34,518 bases of DNA, from the NCBI RefSeq assembly GCF_002161765.1, contig NZ_NFIN01000030.1, forward strand, positions 1 to 34,518, read 5' to 3'. Shown piece by piece: positions 1 through 8,171 of this stretch (its first letter is position 1; each line of letters starts with the position of its first letter). Below the pieces are notes generated by a model. The model ran no database searches, was not told the DNA's origin, and was given only the letters and a program-made list of their open reading frames with translations. Made by a program: the position numbers and the translations under genes. This DNA is from Bacteroides sp. An322 (GTDB taxonomy: Bacteria; Bacteroidota; Bacteroidia; Bacteroidales; Bacteroidaceae).

Positions 1-2
1 GA

Positions 3-206
3 AGGGTGGACTGCATCGTAGAGACACCGGACTATATCTATATCTTCGAGTTCAAGTTAGACGGTACGGCAGACGAAGCCCTCCGACAAATTGAAGAAAA
101 AGGATATGCGAGACCCTACGAGTCTGATGGACGAACCTTATACAAAATAGGGGTCAGCTTTTCTTCGCAGACGGGAACTATTGACGGTTGGAAGATGCAA
201 GGCTAA
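3..206 (+). CDS. PD-(D/E)XK nuclease-superfamily domain, C-terminal fragment (5' end outside window)
   Basis: The frame is open from the left edge, so only the last ~67 residues are seen. It begins R-V-D-C-I-V and contains a beta strand ending IFEFKLDG, followed by ALRQIEEKGYARPY. The D...EFK arrangement is the PD-(D/E)XK core found at the C-terminus of the AAA-ATPase-like/DUF1703 proteins that are abundant in Bacteroides. I infer that the missing upstream part is such an ATPase domain. The GTG at 6 is internal, not a start. Expansion families of this kind have no firmly known function. The stop codon sits in the loop of a 12-bp hairpin. Confidence 0.7.
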   Translation, partial: RVDCIVETPDYIYIFEFKLDGTADEALRQIEEKGYARPYESDGRTLYKIGVSFSSQTGTIDGWKMQG

Positions 207-217
207 TCTTCCAACCG
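185..217 (+). terminator. Perfect 12-bp hairpin spanning the stop codon of the DUF1703-like gene
   Basis: CGGTTGGAAGAT (185-196) pairs perfectly with ATCTTCCAACCG (206-217) around a 9-nt loop that contains most of the stop codon. No T-tract follows, so it may be an mRNA 3'-end stabiliser or a factor-assisted terminator rather than a classical intrinsic one. Confidence 0.5.
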
Positions 218-325
218 GAGTTATATGCAACGGGCTACACATCTATATTCCCGACACGATGCAACCATATAGATAAAGAGATCCGTAACCCCTAAACCAG
301 CTTAAAAAAGCACTGCATCGGAGCA

Positions 326-357
326 TTTGGATTTTCCGAAAATTATCCGTATATTTG
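326..357 (+). promoter_or_regulatory. Bacteroidetes-type promoter of the topoisomerase gene
   Basis: TTTG at 326-329 and TATATTTG at 350-357 are separated by 20 bp. This fits the -33 TTTG / -7 TAnnTTTG consensus of the Bacteroidetes primary sigma factor. Transcription would start near 363, leaving a leader of only ~13 nt. Confidence 0.75.
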
Positions 358-376
358 CATCAAGCAGAAAACGATT

Positions 377-3016
377 ATGAGCGACGATATTTTAGATAAC
401 AACGAAACAACGGATATACCTGAAAAAGAAGCGGAGACAAACTACAAACCGGCATCGCCCACGGACAAGGCGGTGAAGTACCAGCTGAGCGGAATGTACC
501 AGAACTGGTTTCTCGACTATGCCTCGTACGTCATTTTAGAGCGTGCCGTACCCCACATCAACGACGGGCTGAAACCCGTGCAACGGCGTATCTTGCACGC
601 CATGAAGCGGCTGGACGACGGACGCTACAACAAGGTGGCGAACATTGTAGGACATACCATGCAGTTCCACCCGCACGGCGATGCATCTATCGGCGATGCG
701 TTAGTGCAATTAGGACAGAAAGACTTGCTTATCGATTGTCAAGGGAACTGGGGAAATATCCTGACGGGCGACGATGCCGCCGCACCCCGATACATCGAGG
801 CAAGGCTCTCGAAATTCGCACTCGACGTGGTGTTTAATCCCAAAACCACCGAATGGCAAGCCTCTTACGACGGACGCAACCGCGAACCCGTCACCCTGCC
901 CGTGAAATTCCCTTTGCTTTTAGCACAGGGCGTGGAAGGCATTGCCGTGGGGCTTTCGTCGAAAATCCTGCCCCACAACTTCAACGAGCTATGCGATGCA
1001 GCCATCGCTTGCCTGAAAGGTGAAGAATTTCATCTCTACCCCGACTTCCAGACCGGAGGGGCAGTCGACGTATCGCGCTACAATGATGGAGAGCGCGGAG
1101 GCGTGGTGCGCGTGCGTGCGAAAATATCGAAGCTCGACAACAAGACACTCTGCATCAGCGAAATCCCTTACGGAAAGACCACCTCATCGCTCATCGACTC
1201 CATCCTGAAAGCCGTGGAGAAAGGAAAGATTAAGGTGCGCAAGGTGGACGACAATACCGCCGACAAGGTGGAAATATTGGTGCACTTAGCATCTGGAGCC
1301 TCATCGGACAAGACCCTCGATGCCCTCTATGCCTTTACGGATTGCGAAGTGAATATTTCGCCTAACTGCTGTGTCATCGAGGACAAGAAACCGCATTTCC
1401 TCTCCGTAGGCACGGTGCTCCGCAAGTCGGTGGAACATACCCTCGGACTCTTGCGCCGCGAACTGGAAATCCAGCGCGACGAGACACTCGAAACCCTGCA
1501 CTTCGCCTCACTGGAACGCATCTTCATTGAAGAACGCATCTACAAAGACCGCGAGTTCGAGCAAGCCGAAAACATGGATGCCGCCTGCGCCCACATTGAT
1601 GAGCGGCTCACCCCGTTCTATCCCAAAATGGTGCGCGAAGTGACCAAGGAAGACATCCTCAAGCTGATGGAAATCAAGATGGCACGCATCCTGAAATTCA
1701 ATAAGGACAAGGCGGACGAGAATATCGCGCGCCTGAAAGCCGACATCGAAGAAACCGAAAACCACTTGGCGCATATCACCGATTATACCATCGACTGGTT
1801 CCGCCGCCTAAAGGAAAAATACGGAGCCAGCTTCCCCCGCCGCACCGAGATACGCAACTTCGACACCATCGTAGCCACCAAAGTGGCGGAAGCCAACGAA
1901 AAGCTCTACATCAACCGCGAGGAAGGCTTCATCGGCACGGGTCTGAAGAAAGACGAGTTCGTATGCAACTGCTCGGACATCGATGATGTAATCGTCTTCT
2001 ACTGCGACGGGAAATACAAAATCGTGCGGGTGCAAGACAAGCTCTTCGTAGGAAAGAACATCCTCTATGTCAACGTGTTCAAGAAGAACGACAAACGGAC
2101 GATATACAATGTCATCTACCGCGACGGGAAAGACGGATACCACTACATCAAGCGTTTCAACGTGACTTCGATGATACGCGACCGCGAATACGATGTGACG
2201 CAAGGCACGCCCGGCTCACGCATCGTATATTTCACCGCCAACCCCAACGGCGAAGCGGAAACCGTAAAAGTAACCCTGCGCCCCAACCCGCGCATCAAGA
2301 AGTTAGTGTTCGAACGCGACTTCAGCGGCATCAGCATCAAGGGACGCCAATCGATGGGCAACCTGCTCACCAAGTACGAGGTACACAAGATAGGGCTGAA
2401 GCAACGCGGAGGCTCCACCTTGGGCGGACGCAAAGTGTGGTTCGACCATGACGTGCTGCGCCTGAACTACGACGGGCAGGGCGAATACTTGGGCGAGTTC
2501 CAAAGTGAAGACCGCATCCTTATTGTACATACGGACGGCGACTTCTACACTTCCGACTTCGACCTGAACAACCATTACGACCCCGACATCCGCTTCATCG
2601 GCAAGTTCGACCCTGAACAGGTATGGACCGCCGTGCTTTACGATGCCGACCAGCAGAACTACCCGTACCTGAAACGCTTCTGCTTCGAGACCACTTCCAA
2701 ACGCCAGAACTACCTGGGCGAGAATAAGGCGAGCCGCCCCGTGCTGCTCACCGCAGAAACGTATCCGCGCATCCAAGTAGTTTTCGGCGGACACGATGCC
2801 TTCCGCGAAGCCCTCATCATAGAAGCGTCCGACTTCGTAGGCGTAAAGAGTTATAAGGCGAAAGGGAAACGACTCACCACCTACACCGTGGCGGAAATCA
2901 ACGAACTGGAGCCTACCCGTATGCCCGAGCCCGAAGAAACGCCCGACACGGAAGAATCCAGAACGCCCGAAGACGAGAACGGACAAATGAACTTATTCGA
3001 TTCTGAAGAACAATGA
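377..3016 (+). CDS. parC: DNA topoisomerase IV / gyrase-type subunit A (ParC-like)
   Basis: This 879-aa type IIA topoisomerase A subunit breaks and rejoins DNA and would act with a ParE/GyrB-type ATPase subunit that is not in this window. The breakage-reunion domain starts near residue 40. The quinolone-pocket segment HPHGDASIGDALV is at 98-110, and the catalytic Arg-Tyr pair is R138-Y139 in APRYIEARLSK. A coiled-coil tower region follows (about 380-480) and a six-bladed C-terminal wrapping domain. There is no clear GyrA box, and the protein ends in an acidic Pro/Glu-rich tail. The lack of a GyrA box and the Bacteroidetes annotation habit favour topoisomerase IV (ParC) over gyrase. The position equivalent to E. 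coli GyrA Ser83 is Ala103. The gene overlaps the next one by ATGA. Confidence 0.92.
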   Translation: MSDDILDNNETTDIPEKEAETNYKPASPTDKAVKYQLSGMYQNWFLDYASYVILERAVPHINDGLKPVQRRILHAMKRLDDGRYNKVANIVGHTMQFHPHGDASIGDALVQLGQKDLLIDCQGNWGNILTGDDAAAPRYIEARLSKFALDVVFNPKTTEWQASYDGRNREPVTLPVKFPLLLAQGVEGIAVGLSSKILPHNFNELCDAAIACLKGEEFHLYPDFQTGGAVDVSRYNDGERGGVVRVRAKISKLDNKTLCISEIPYGKTTSSLIDSILKAVEKGKIKVRKVDDNTADKVEILVHLASGASSDKTLDALYAFTDCEVNISPNCCVIEDKKPHFLSVGTVLRKSVEHTLGLLRRELEIQRDETLETLHFASLERIFIEERIYKDREFEQAENMDAACAHIDERLTPFYPKMVREVTKEDILKLMEIKMARILKFNKDKADENIARLKADIEETENHLAHITDYTIDWFRRLKEKYGASFPRRTEIRNFDTIVATKVAEANEKLYINREEGFIGTGLKKDEFVCNCSDIDDVIVFYCDGKYKIVRVQDKLFVGKNILYVNVFKKNDKRTIYNVIYRDGKDGYHYIKRFNVTSMIRDREYDVTQGTPGSRIVYFTANPNGEAETVKVTLRPNPRIKKLVFERDFSGISIKGRQSMGNLLTKYEVHKIGLKQRGGSTLGGRKVWFDHDVLRLNYDGQGEYLGEFQSEDRILIVHTDGDFYTSDFDLNNHYDPDIRFIGKFDPEQVWTAVLYDADQQNYPYLKRFCFETTSKRQNYLGENKASRPVLLTAETYPRIQVVFGGHDAFREALIIEASDFVGVKSYKAKGKRLTTYTVAEINELEPTRMPEPEETPDTEESRTPEDENGQMNLFDSEEQ

Positions 3017-3930
3017 AAACATTGATTTATATCGAACACAGAGACACAAAGACACAGAGAATAAACAATAAAACCTTTGTGCCTCTGTGCCTCTGTGTTC
3101 TTATCCTGATAACCTTAGCCTGCTCTCCGGTCTGCATCCAAGCGCAAGACTCCTTGCGGACAACCCGTTACGTGATGCGCTCGGCAATGATAGGGGCAGG
3201 ACACAATAACACGTTCGAGACCTATCTTTCGCCCTTGGAATACCAAGGTCCTGAAGTGCGCTTCGCTTACGAGACAATGCGGATGACCCGCCTGATGGAC
3301 GGGAACGTCTCGGCACAGAACCTGCTCCAGCTACACGCCTCGTACACCGAAAATATCTCGCAAACCAACCATACCTACGGCGGACTGGTGAACTGGAGCT
3401 ATGCCCTGCATTACCAGTTCCGTCCCGCCGAAGGGCTGAAAATCCTCTTCGGTCCGATGCTCGACCTGAATGTAGGCGTGGTGTACAATCGGCGCAACTC
3501 GAACAATCCAGCCCAAGCGAAAGCCTACGGAGGACTGGGAGCATCGGGAATGCTCATCTGGAAATTCCGCATCAAGAACTACCCGATGACCCTGCGCTAT
3601 CAAGCAAACTTGCCCCTGCTGGGCGCAATGTTCTCGCCCGAGTTCGGCGAATCATATTACGAAATATTCTCCTTGGGCAACGGAGGACGGAACGTGGCAT
3701 TCACCTCTCTGCACAACAATCCTTCGCTCCGCCAACTGCTCACCCTCGACTTCCCCATTCGGAACACAGTGATGCGCATAGGCTACATCTGCGACCTCCA
3801 GCAAGCCAAGGTGAACCACCTGAAAAGCCATACCTATTCGCACGACTTCATGATAGGCATCGTGCGGCATCTCTACCTGATACACGGAAAGAGCCGTGCC
3901 GGTATGCCACATAAAAACACCCCATTCTGA
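3013..3930 (+). CDS. DUF3316 family exported protein
   Basis: A 305-aa protein whose ATG overlaps the parC stop codon (ATGA), so translation is probably coupled. The hydrophobic segment VPLCLCVLILITLAC followed by SPVCIQAQD looks like a signal peptide with cleavage after AQA/AQ. The rest is rich in alternating aromatic and polar stretches such as YALHYQFRPAEGLKILFGP, suggesting an outer-membrane beta-barrel-like or periplasmic beta protein. The match to DUF3316 is from recognition of the family pattern, and its role is unknown. The first ~30 residues are encoded by a REP-like inverted repeat (3034-3100), so the N-terminus looks remodelled by a repeat insertion. Confidence 0.75.
   Translation: MKTLIYIEHRDTKTQRINNKTFVPLCLCVLILITLACSPVCIQAQDSLRTTRYVMRSAMIGAGHNNTFETYLSPLEYQGPEVRFAYETMRMTRLMDGNVSAQNLLQLHASYTENISQTNHTYGGLVNWSYALHYQFRPAEGLKILFGPMLDLNVGVVYNRRNSNNPAQAKAYGGLGASGMLIWKFRIKNYPMTLRYQANLPLLGAMFSPEFGESYYEIFSLGNGGRNVAFTSLHNNPSLRQLLTLDFPIRNTVMRIGYICDLQQAKVNHLKSHTYSHDFMIGIVRHLYLIHGKSRAGMPHKNTPF
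3034..3100. repeat. REP-like imperfect inverted repeat within the DUF3316 signal-peptide region
   Basis: The arm GAACACAGAGACACAAAG... (3034-3060) and the arm 3074-3100 (ending CTCTGTGTTC) are reverse complements over 27 bp with about 5 transition differences, around a 13-nt AT-rich loop. The arms are themselves built from CACAGAG/CACAAAG units. It lies inside coding sequence. Confidence 0.75.
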
Positions 3931-3955
3931 TGCATATATGTGTAATTATATATTA

Positions 3956-4049
3956 AAACGCAGATTTCCGCAGATTAGCGCAGATTATCCATTCAGTGCA
4001 GATAAATATTTAAATCATTATCTGCGAAAATCTGCGTTAATCTGCGTTT
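3956..4049. repeat. REP-like inverted repeat built from GCAGATT units
   Basis: The left arm 3956-3988 has three CGCAGATT-like units. The right arm 4018-4049 holds the complementary AATCTGCG units, and about 28 of 32 positions pair. It fills the gap between the DUF3316 and S41 genes. Repeats of this form are common between genes in Bacteroides (family knowledge). It could act as a transcript-end hairpin, but it lacks a T-tract. Confidence 0.75.
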
Positions 4050-4068
4050 AACTCCAAATAAACAGCTT

Positions 4069-5097
4069 ATGAAACAACATTCATTCTTCATTAAAATAAT
4101 AACCATCTGCTTCGCAAGTCTCCTCTTCGGCTCGTGCATCCGTGAAGACATAGCGGGCAATTCGCCCGAAGCCAACTTCGAATCATTATGGAAAATCATA
4201 GACGAGCAATATTGCTTCCTCGACTATAAACACGAGGGATACGGGCTGGATTGGGACGAAGTACATACCCGTTATGCCCAACGCATCACGCCCGACATGA
4301 CTTGGGAGAACCTCTACGAAGTGCTCTCGGATATGGTGAACGAACTAAGGGACGGACATGTGAACCTCTCCAGTTCCATCGGCACCTCACAATACCGTGC
4401 ATGGTTCGACGCCTTCCCCCATAATTTCAGCGACAGCATCCAAAGCATCTACTTAGGGAAAGACTATGTGAACTCATCGGGACTGACCTACTCCATCTTA
4501 GAAAACAACATCGGATACATCTATTGCGGGAGCTTCTCAAGCGGTATCGGAGACGGAAACTTAGACCAAACCCTGAACGCCCTTGCCGTATGCGACGGTC
4601 TGATTATCGATGTGCGGGATAATGGGGGAGGAAACCTCACCACTGCCCAAAAGCTAGCGTCACGCTTTACCAACGAACGTGTATTGGTGGGCTATATGTA
4701 TCACAAGACCGGACCGGAGCACAACGATTTCTCCGAACCCAAACCCGTGTACATCGACCCTTCGAACGGCATCCGCTGGCAAAAGAAAGCCGTGGTGCTC
4801 ACCAACCGCCGCTCGTATAGCGCCACAAACGACTTTGTGAACAGCATGAACCAATTTCCGAACGTAACCCTCGTGGGCGACAAGACGGGAGGAGGCTCAG
4901 GCCTTCCGTTCTCGTCCGAAATCCCCTGCGGCTGGTCTATCCGCTTCTCCGCCAGCCCGATGCTCGACCCCGCAATGAACCAGTTGGAATTCGGCATAGA
5001 CCCAGACATCAAGGTGGATATGACCAGCGAAGACATCGCACGCGGAAAAGACACGATGATAGAAACAGCATGCAAGGTGTTGAAGAATTTGGATTAA
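4069..5097 (+). CDS. S41 family peptidase, lipoprotein
   Basis: This 342-aa protein belongs to the C-terminal-processing/tricorn-like S41 serine protease family. It has a lipoprotein signal (MKQHSFFIKI...LLFGSC, lipobox Cys23), so it is membrane-anchored, probably facing the periplasm or the surface. An N-terminal helical domain (30-125) contains DGHVNLSS at 95-102, typical of the family. The catalytic core has DVRDNGGGN (181-189) and the nucleophile region NRRSYSATNDF, where Ser251 in YSAT aligns with the catalytic serine. No PDZ domain is evident, as in many Bacteroides paralogues. The substrate is unknown. It starts 19 nt downstream of the palindrome and ends before the tRNA promoter. Confidence 0.88.
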   Translation: MKQHSFFIKIITICFASLLFGSCIREDIAGNSPEANFESLWKIIDEQYCFLDYKHEGYGLDWDEVHTRYAQRITPDMTWENLYEVLSDMVNELRDGHVNLSSSIGTSQYRAWFDAFPHNFSDSIQSIYLGKDYVNSSGLTYSILENNIGYIYCGSFSSGIGDGNLDQTLNALAVCDGLIIDVRDNGGGNLTTAQKLASRFTNERVLVGYMYHKTGPEHNDFSEPKPVYIDPSNGIRWQKKAVVLTNRRSYSATNDFVNSMNQFPNVTLVGDKTGGGSGLPFSSEIPCGWSIRFSASPMLDPAMNQLEFGIDPDIKVDMTSEDIARGKDTMIETACKVLKNLD

Positions 5098-5100
5098 TAT

Positions 5101-5131
5101 TTTGCAATCTCGAAAATAAGCCTTATCTTTG
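5101..5131 (+). promoter_or_regulatory. Promoter of tRNA-Leu
   Basis: TTTG (5101-5104) and TATCTTTG (5124-5131) are spaced by 19 bp, a textbook Bacteroidetes promoter. The start point would be near 5138, about 20 nt before the mature tRNA. Confidence 0.75.
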
Positions 5132-5158
5132 CACCCGCAATCCACAAAACATGGATAA

Positions 5159-5240
5159 GCGCCTGTGGCGTAATTGGTAGCCGCGCCAGACTTAGGATCT
5201 GGTGTCGTGAGACGTGTAGGTTCGAGTCCTATCAGGCGCA
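5159..5240 (+). tRNA. tRNA-Leu (anticodon UAG)
   Basis: The acceptor stem GCGCCTG (5159-5165) pairs exactly with CAGGCGC (5233-5239), and the discriminator A is at 5240. The anticodon loop CTTAGGA (5191-5197) carries TAG at 5193-5195. A long variable arm (about TGTCGTGAGACGT) and the T-loop GTTCGAGTC are present, as expected for a class II Leu tRNA. CCA is not encoded. The 3' end is overlapped on the opposite strand by the stop codon of a large serine recombinase, so this gene is the likely anchor of an insertion hotspot. Confidence 0.95.
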
Positions 5241-6734
5241 CAATTTTACTTTTGAGGATTTCCCTTCGGGAAAATCCTCTTTTTTATTCTCATAACTTCT
5301 TGAAATTCTTGCAATTACAGAAAGAGCTTCATTTTCATCAAAGGTTCGATAATTATCTATTTCCTTATCCCATAAAATTCCATTAGGAAAGAGCAGGTTC
5401 TGTAACTTCTGCTCTATCTCTAATGAAGAATTTTTCCATAAAGAATCTAATTTACAGCATATTAAAAAAACTTCGTCCACTTCTTCTTTATGGTTCGATA
5501 ACTCTTTTTGGCACTGTGCTAATTCCAACTCTATATTATCCAACTTTTCTTGATACTCTTCATTAGTTATCCGATATACATCCTCATCAATATCTCCTGT
5601 TCCAAATCTTATTTTACAGGCTTTCAGCTTATTTAAATATTCGGTTTTCTGCTTTTTTAGAAGCCTTTCATTTTTCCGTTGTTCTTCATTGTCTGAAAGC
5701 ATCATTGTTGATATTATATCATGCAATATGGGTTTTAAAACCTTGGGAATATTGTAAGTACGCAAAAGTTCCTCATACTTATAATGTAGCTTCTTTGCCG
5801 ATACATTGGTTTTACAGCCGTTCAAGTTACATTTGTAGTAGTCAATGTTCTTTCTCTTTACAGTGTACGCCGTAAATGGTGTATGGTCTTTACTGCACAG
5901 CACATGCCGTTTCAAAGGAAAACGGGGTGTTTCCTTCTGATGTTTATACACCCCCGTTTTACCGCTCAATATATCTTGTACTCGCAAAAAATCAGAATAA
6001 CTCACTATGCAAGGTTGATTGCCATCTACTAATTTACCCTCCAACATTTTATGACGGATTTTACCTGCATAAAATGGATTGGTCAGAATGTGATGTAGCT
6101 TTTGTTTACTCATCTCCAACCCGTAAGCAGCAAGTTTATTTATTATCTGATGATTTGCAAGCCCTTGTAATTTCCACCTAAAAGCCTTTGCTATCAATTT
6201 CCCTTTATCGTTGATTGTAAAGGTAGTTCCCAAGGATTTACCATGTTTATCATACCCCAGTGGCTTGGCTGCTCCACAGTATACACCGCTTTCAAGGCAA
6301 TGTTTACGACCTGATATAAATTTATCGGTACGGTTGCCATTATCCCATTCAGCTAAGGTTAACTTGAACTTAATCATCATTATCCCCTCTCGTGTAGAAG
6401 TATCTATGCTAGTAGCAGCCTCAACTATAACTACATTTTGTTTCAGCAGTTCATCTATAATTGTTGAGGCCTGTCCTACATTTCTACTAAATCGGTCTAC
6501 AACAGATACAATAATATGACTAATTGTTTTGTCCTTCTTAATTGCATGATACATTTCTTTTAACAAAGGACCAGGAGTTTTGGCGGACTCGTGTGTTCCG
6601 CCAAAATATCCTTTTATATTATATCCGTTTTGTTTGGCAAAAGCCTCACATTTACATCTTTGGTCATCCAATGACCCGCCGTTATCCTCTTGACGCTTGG
6701 TTGATACCCTCGTCCAAATTACACAATTTTTCAT
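5232..6734 (-). CDS. Large serine recombinase (integrase)
   Basis: A 500-aa site-specific recombinase. The start is set at MKNCVIWTRVSTKRQ because the resolvase fold begins there; an upstream in-frame ATG would add 9 residues. The catalytic serine is Ser11 in RVST, with the family motif DRFSRNVG later in the N-terminal domain. A Recombinase domain follows (about 170-260), then a Cys-containing zinc-ribbon-like stretch (LCSKDH...YYKCNLNGC) and a long C-terminal coiled coil, the layout of phage and transposon large serine integrases. It would integrate or excise the adjacent element. Its stop codon TGA is at 5232-5234, within the tRNA-Leu acceptor stem, and its last ~15 codons cover the tRNA terminator. 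Confidence 0.9.
   Translation of the reverse strand: MKNCVIWTRVSTKRQEDNGGSLDDQRCKCEAFAKQNGYNIKGYFGGTHESAKTPGPLLKEMYHAIKKDKTISHIIVSVVDRFSRNVGQASTIIDELLKQNVVIVEAATSIDTSTREGIMMIKFKLTLAEWDNGNRTDKFISGRKHCLESGVYCGAAKPLGYDKHGKSLGTTFTINDKGKLIAKAFRWKLQGLANHQIINKLAAYGLEMSKQKLHHILTNPFYAGKIRHKMLEGKLVDGNQPCIVSYSDFLRVQDILSGKTGVYKHQKETPRFPLKRHVLCSKDHTPFTAYTVKRKNIDYYKCNLNGCKTNVSAKKLHYKYEELLRTYNIPKVLKPILHDIISTMMLSDNEEQRKNERLLKKQKTEYLNKLKACKIRFGTGDIDEDVYRITNEEYQEKLDNIELELAQCQKELSNHKEEVDEVFLICCKLDSLWKNSSLEIEQKLQNLLFPNGILWDKEIDNYRTFDENEALSVIARISRSYENKKEDFPEGKSSKVKLCA
5254..5286 (+). terminator. Intrinsic terminator of tRNA-Leu
   Basis: GAGGATTTCCC (5254-5264), loop TTC, and GGGAAAATCCTC (5268-5279) form an 11-bp stem with one bulged A, followed by TTTTTT. 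It sits 13 nt after the tRNA, and on the opposite strand it is inside the last codons of the recombinase. Confidence 0.85.
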
Positions 6735-6870
6735 AATATTCAATTTTATGTTCGTTAACAAAATTAATACCTATCTCAGCTAATGACGACAAATAGTCGA
6801 GCAAAACATTAGCTTCTTTTTCTGAAATTTCTAAATCGTTGAAATATTTCTCATAACATTTGTAATTCAC
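6682..6870 (-). CDS. Small protein overlapping the recombinase start
   Basis: A 62-aa ORF starting MNYKCYEKYFNDLEISEKEA, with a long amphipathic helix and many acidic residues. It overlaps the recombinase start by 53 bp in another frame, so the two may be translationally coupled. I do not recognise a family. A recombination-directionality or regulatory factor is possible from position only. The alternative is a chance ORF, although its composition is protein-like. Confidence 0.5.
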   Translation of the reverse strand: MNYKCYEKYFNDLEISEKEANVLLDYLSSLAEIGINFVNEHKIEYYEKLCNLDEGINQASRG

Positions 6871-7108
6871 GATTTATCAAATATTTACGCTGTGCCACTG
6901 CACTTAGTTTTGGTATTTAGTATGACCACCCAATAACAATAAACCACTTTGTGTCAAATACCAGATTGTTACCTTTCAGTTTACAATAAACTTACTTTCT
7001 CAAAGGGTGTCTATATTTTATCTTGTTATCTAAATCTTGTTTTCTGTTTTTTCATAATGTCAAAGAACGTCTGATTCAAACATACCAAAAAGAAAATTAA
7101 AAACCAAA

Positions 7109-7729
7109 TTAGATGAGGCTCTTGCACTTTCGGATAGTATTGATAGACGCTCCCGTAATCTTAGATATATTACGTAATGAATAACCCTTTTTAAGAAGTT
7201 TAATTTCTTCTGTATATTGTTCTCGCATACTCTCTTCTGTCTTCTTATATCCTATCTTTCGGCCTACCTTACCGCCATTTGCCCGATAATTTTTATACCC
7301 GCTCTCTACCCTTTCACGAATAGTCTTTCTTTCCATTCTTGCAACCTCTGCTAGAATAGTTATTAGAAATTGGCTCATTGCATTAACTTTACCGTCTGCC
7401 GTTAAAGTCTCAATATTGTAATTTTGAATATATAATGAAATTCCTTTTCTATTCAGCATTTCGATAACTTCCAATACTTGGAGGGTATCACGTCCAAGTC
7501 GAGAAAGTTCTGTCACTAATACCTTATTTATATGATTAACCTCAACAAAGTTTATCATATTCAAAAGTTCAGTACGTTCTGTATTCGCCTTTGCTCCCGA
7601 TATTTTTTCGGTGAAAACAGCCTCAACACTCCAGCCATTTGATTTTGCTAGAACCGTTAACTCATTTACTTGTCTATCGTACTCCTGGACATTTGTCGAA
7701 ACCCTCGCAAAAATTACTGTTTTCATCAT
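7109..7729 (-). CDS. Serine resolvase/invertase family recombinase
   Basis: About 206 aa from the MMKTVIFARVS start (a start 11 codons further upstream is open but lies in the leader). The N-terminal resolvase domain has the catalytic Ser in ARVST, followed by ELSRLGRDTLQVLE and the E-helix ILAEVARMERKTIRERV. It is followed by a Hin-type helix-turn-helix (YSLRNISKITGASINTIRKC). Length and domains fit small resolvases/invertases, not integrases. It is divergent from the XRE gene and preceded by its own promoter. It might resolve dimers of the element or flip a DNA segment, but I found no obvious inverted pair next to it. Confidence 0.88.
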   Translation of the reverse strand: MMKTVIFARVSTNVQEYDRQVNELTVLAKSNGWSVEAVFTEKISGAKANTERTELLNMINFVEVNHINKVLVTELSRLGRDTLQVLEVIEMLNRKGISLYIQNYNIETLTADGKVNAMSQFLITILAEVARMERKTIRERVESGYKNYRANGGKVGRKIGYKKTEESMREQYTEEIKLLKKGYSLRNISKITGASINTIRKCKSLI

Positions 7730-7759
7730 AATTGTTTTAAATATCAATTTATTATATTG

Positions 7760-7791
7760 CAAATATACATATAATATAATTGACCAGCAAA
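7760..7791 (-). promoter_or_regulatory. Promoter of the resolvase gene
   Basis: On the minus strand TTTG (complement of 7788-7791) and TATATTTG (complement of 7760-7767) are spaced by 20 bp. The spacer contains the 14-mer AATATAATTGACCA (7773-7786, read on +), which is also upstream of the restriction operon. Confidence 0.7.
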
Positions 7792-7827
7792 CTTAGTTTG
7801 ATTAAAAAATCAATTAATATTATCCAT

Positions 7828-7858
7828 TTTGATATTTAAAACAAATAGACTAACTTTG
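7828..7858 (+). promoter_or_regulatory. Promoter of the XRE regulator gene
   Basis: TTTG (7828-7831) and TAACTTTG (7851-7858) are spaced by 19 bp, with the ATG 13 nt downstream of the -7 box. It lies about 40 bp from the divergent resolvase promoter, so one operator could control both. Confidence 0.72.
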
Positions 7859-7871
7859 ACACAATTAAAAG

Positions 7872-8171
7872 ATGTATATGGAAAGAATCTTAGCCGAAAA
7901 TGTAAAACGACTTTGTAAAGAGCAAGGAAAACAATTGAAAGACCTTGCAGCAAGCATGGAGATTGACCCTGCAAGCCTTAATAGAGCGATGTACGGAAAT
8001 GCCCGTCTTGACACCATTGAGAAAATAGCGAACGCTTTAGGAGTATCTATTAAAAGCCTGTTTGAACAAGTAGATGATGAAAAGGTAGAAGGTTATATTA
8101 AAATTAAAGGAAAAATTTATCAATTTAGCAGTAAAGATGAAATTTTAAATTTATTAAAACATGATAAATAA
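7872..8171 (+). CDS. XRE/Cro-CI family transcriptional regulator
   Basis: A 99-aa protein with an N-terminal HTH_3 domain (GKQLKDLAASMEIDPASLNRAM, then LDTIEKIANALGVSIKSLF) and a short C-terminal extension, YIKIKGKIYQFSSKDEIL. It resembles small phage or element repressors. It overlaps the membrane-protein gene by 11 bp, so the two form one unit, and it faces away from the resolvase. Likely an autoregulator of this divergent control region (inference). Confidence 0.85.
   Translation: MYMERILAENVKRLCKEQGKQLKDLAASMEIDPASLNRAMYGNARLDTIEKIANALGVSIKSLFEQVDDEKVEGYIKIKGKIYQFSSKDEILNLLKHDK

Noticed and set aside
2303..2986. 227-codon minus-strand ORF within parC
   Set aside because: Antisense shadow of a conserved topoisomerase frame, with no protein-like motif.
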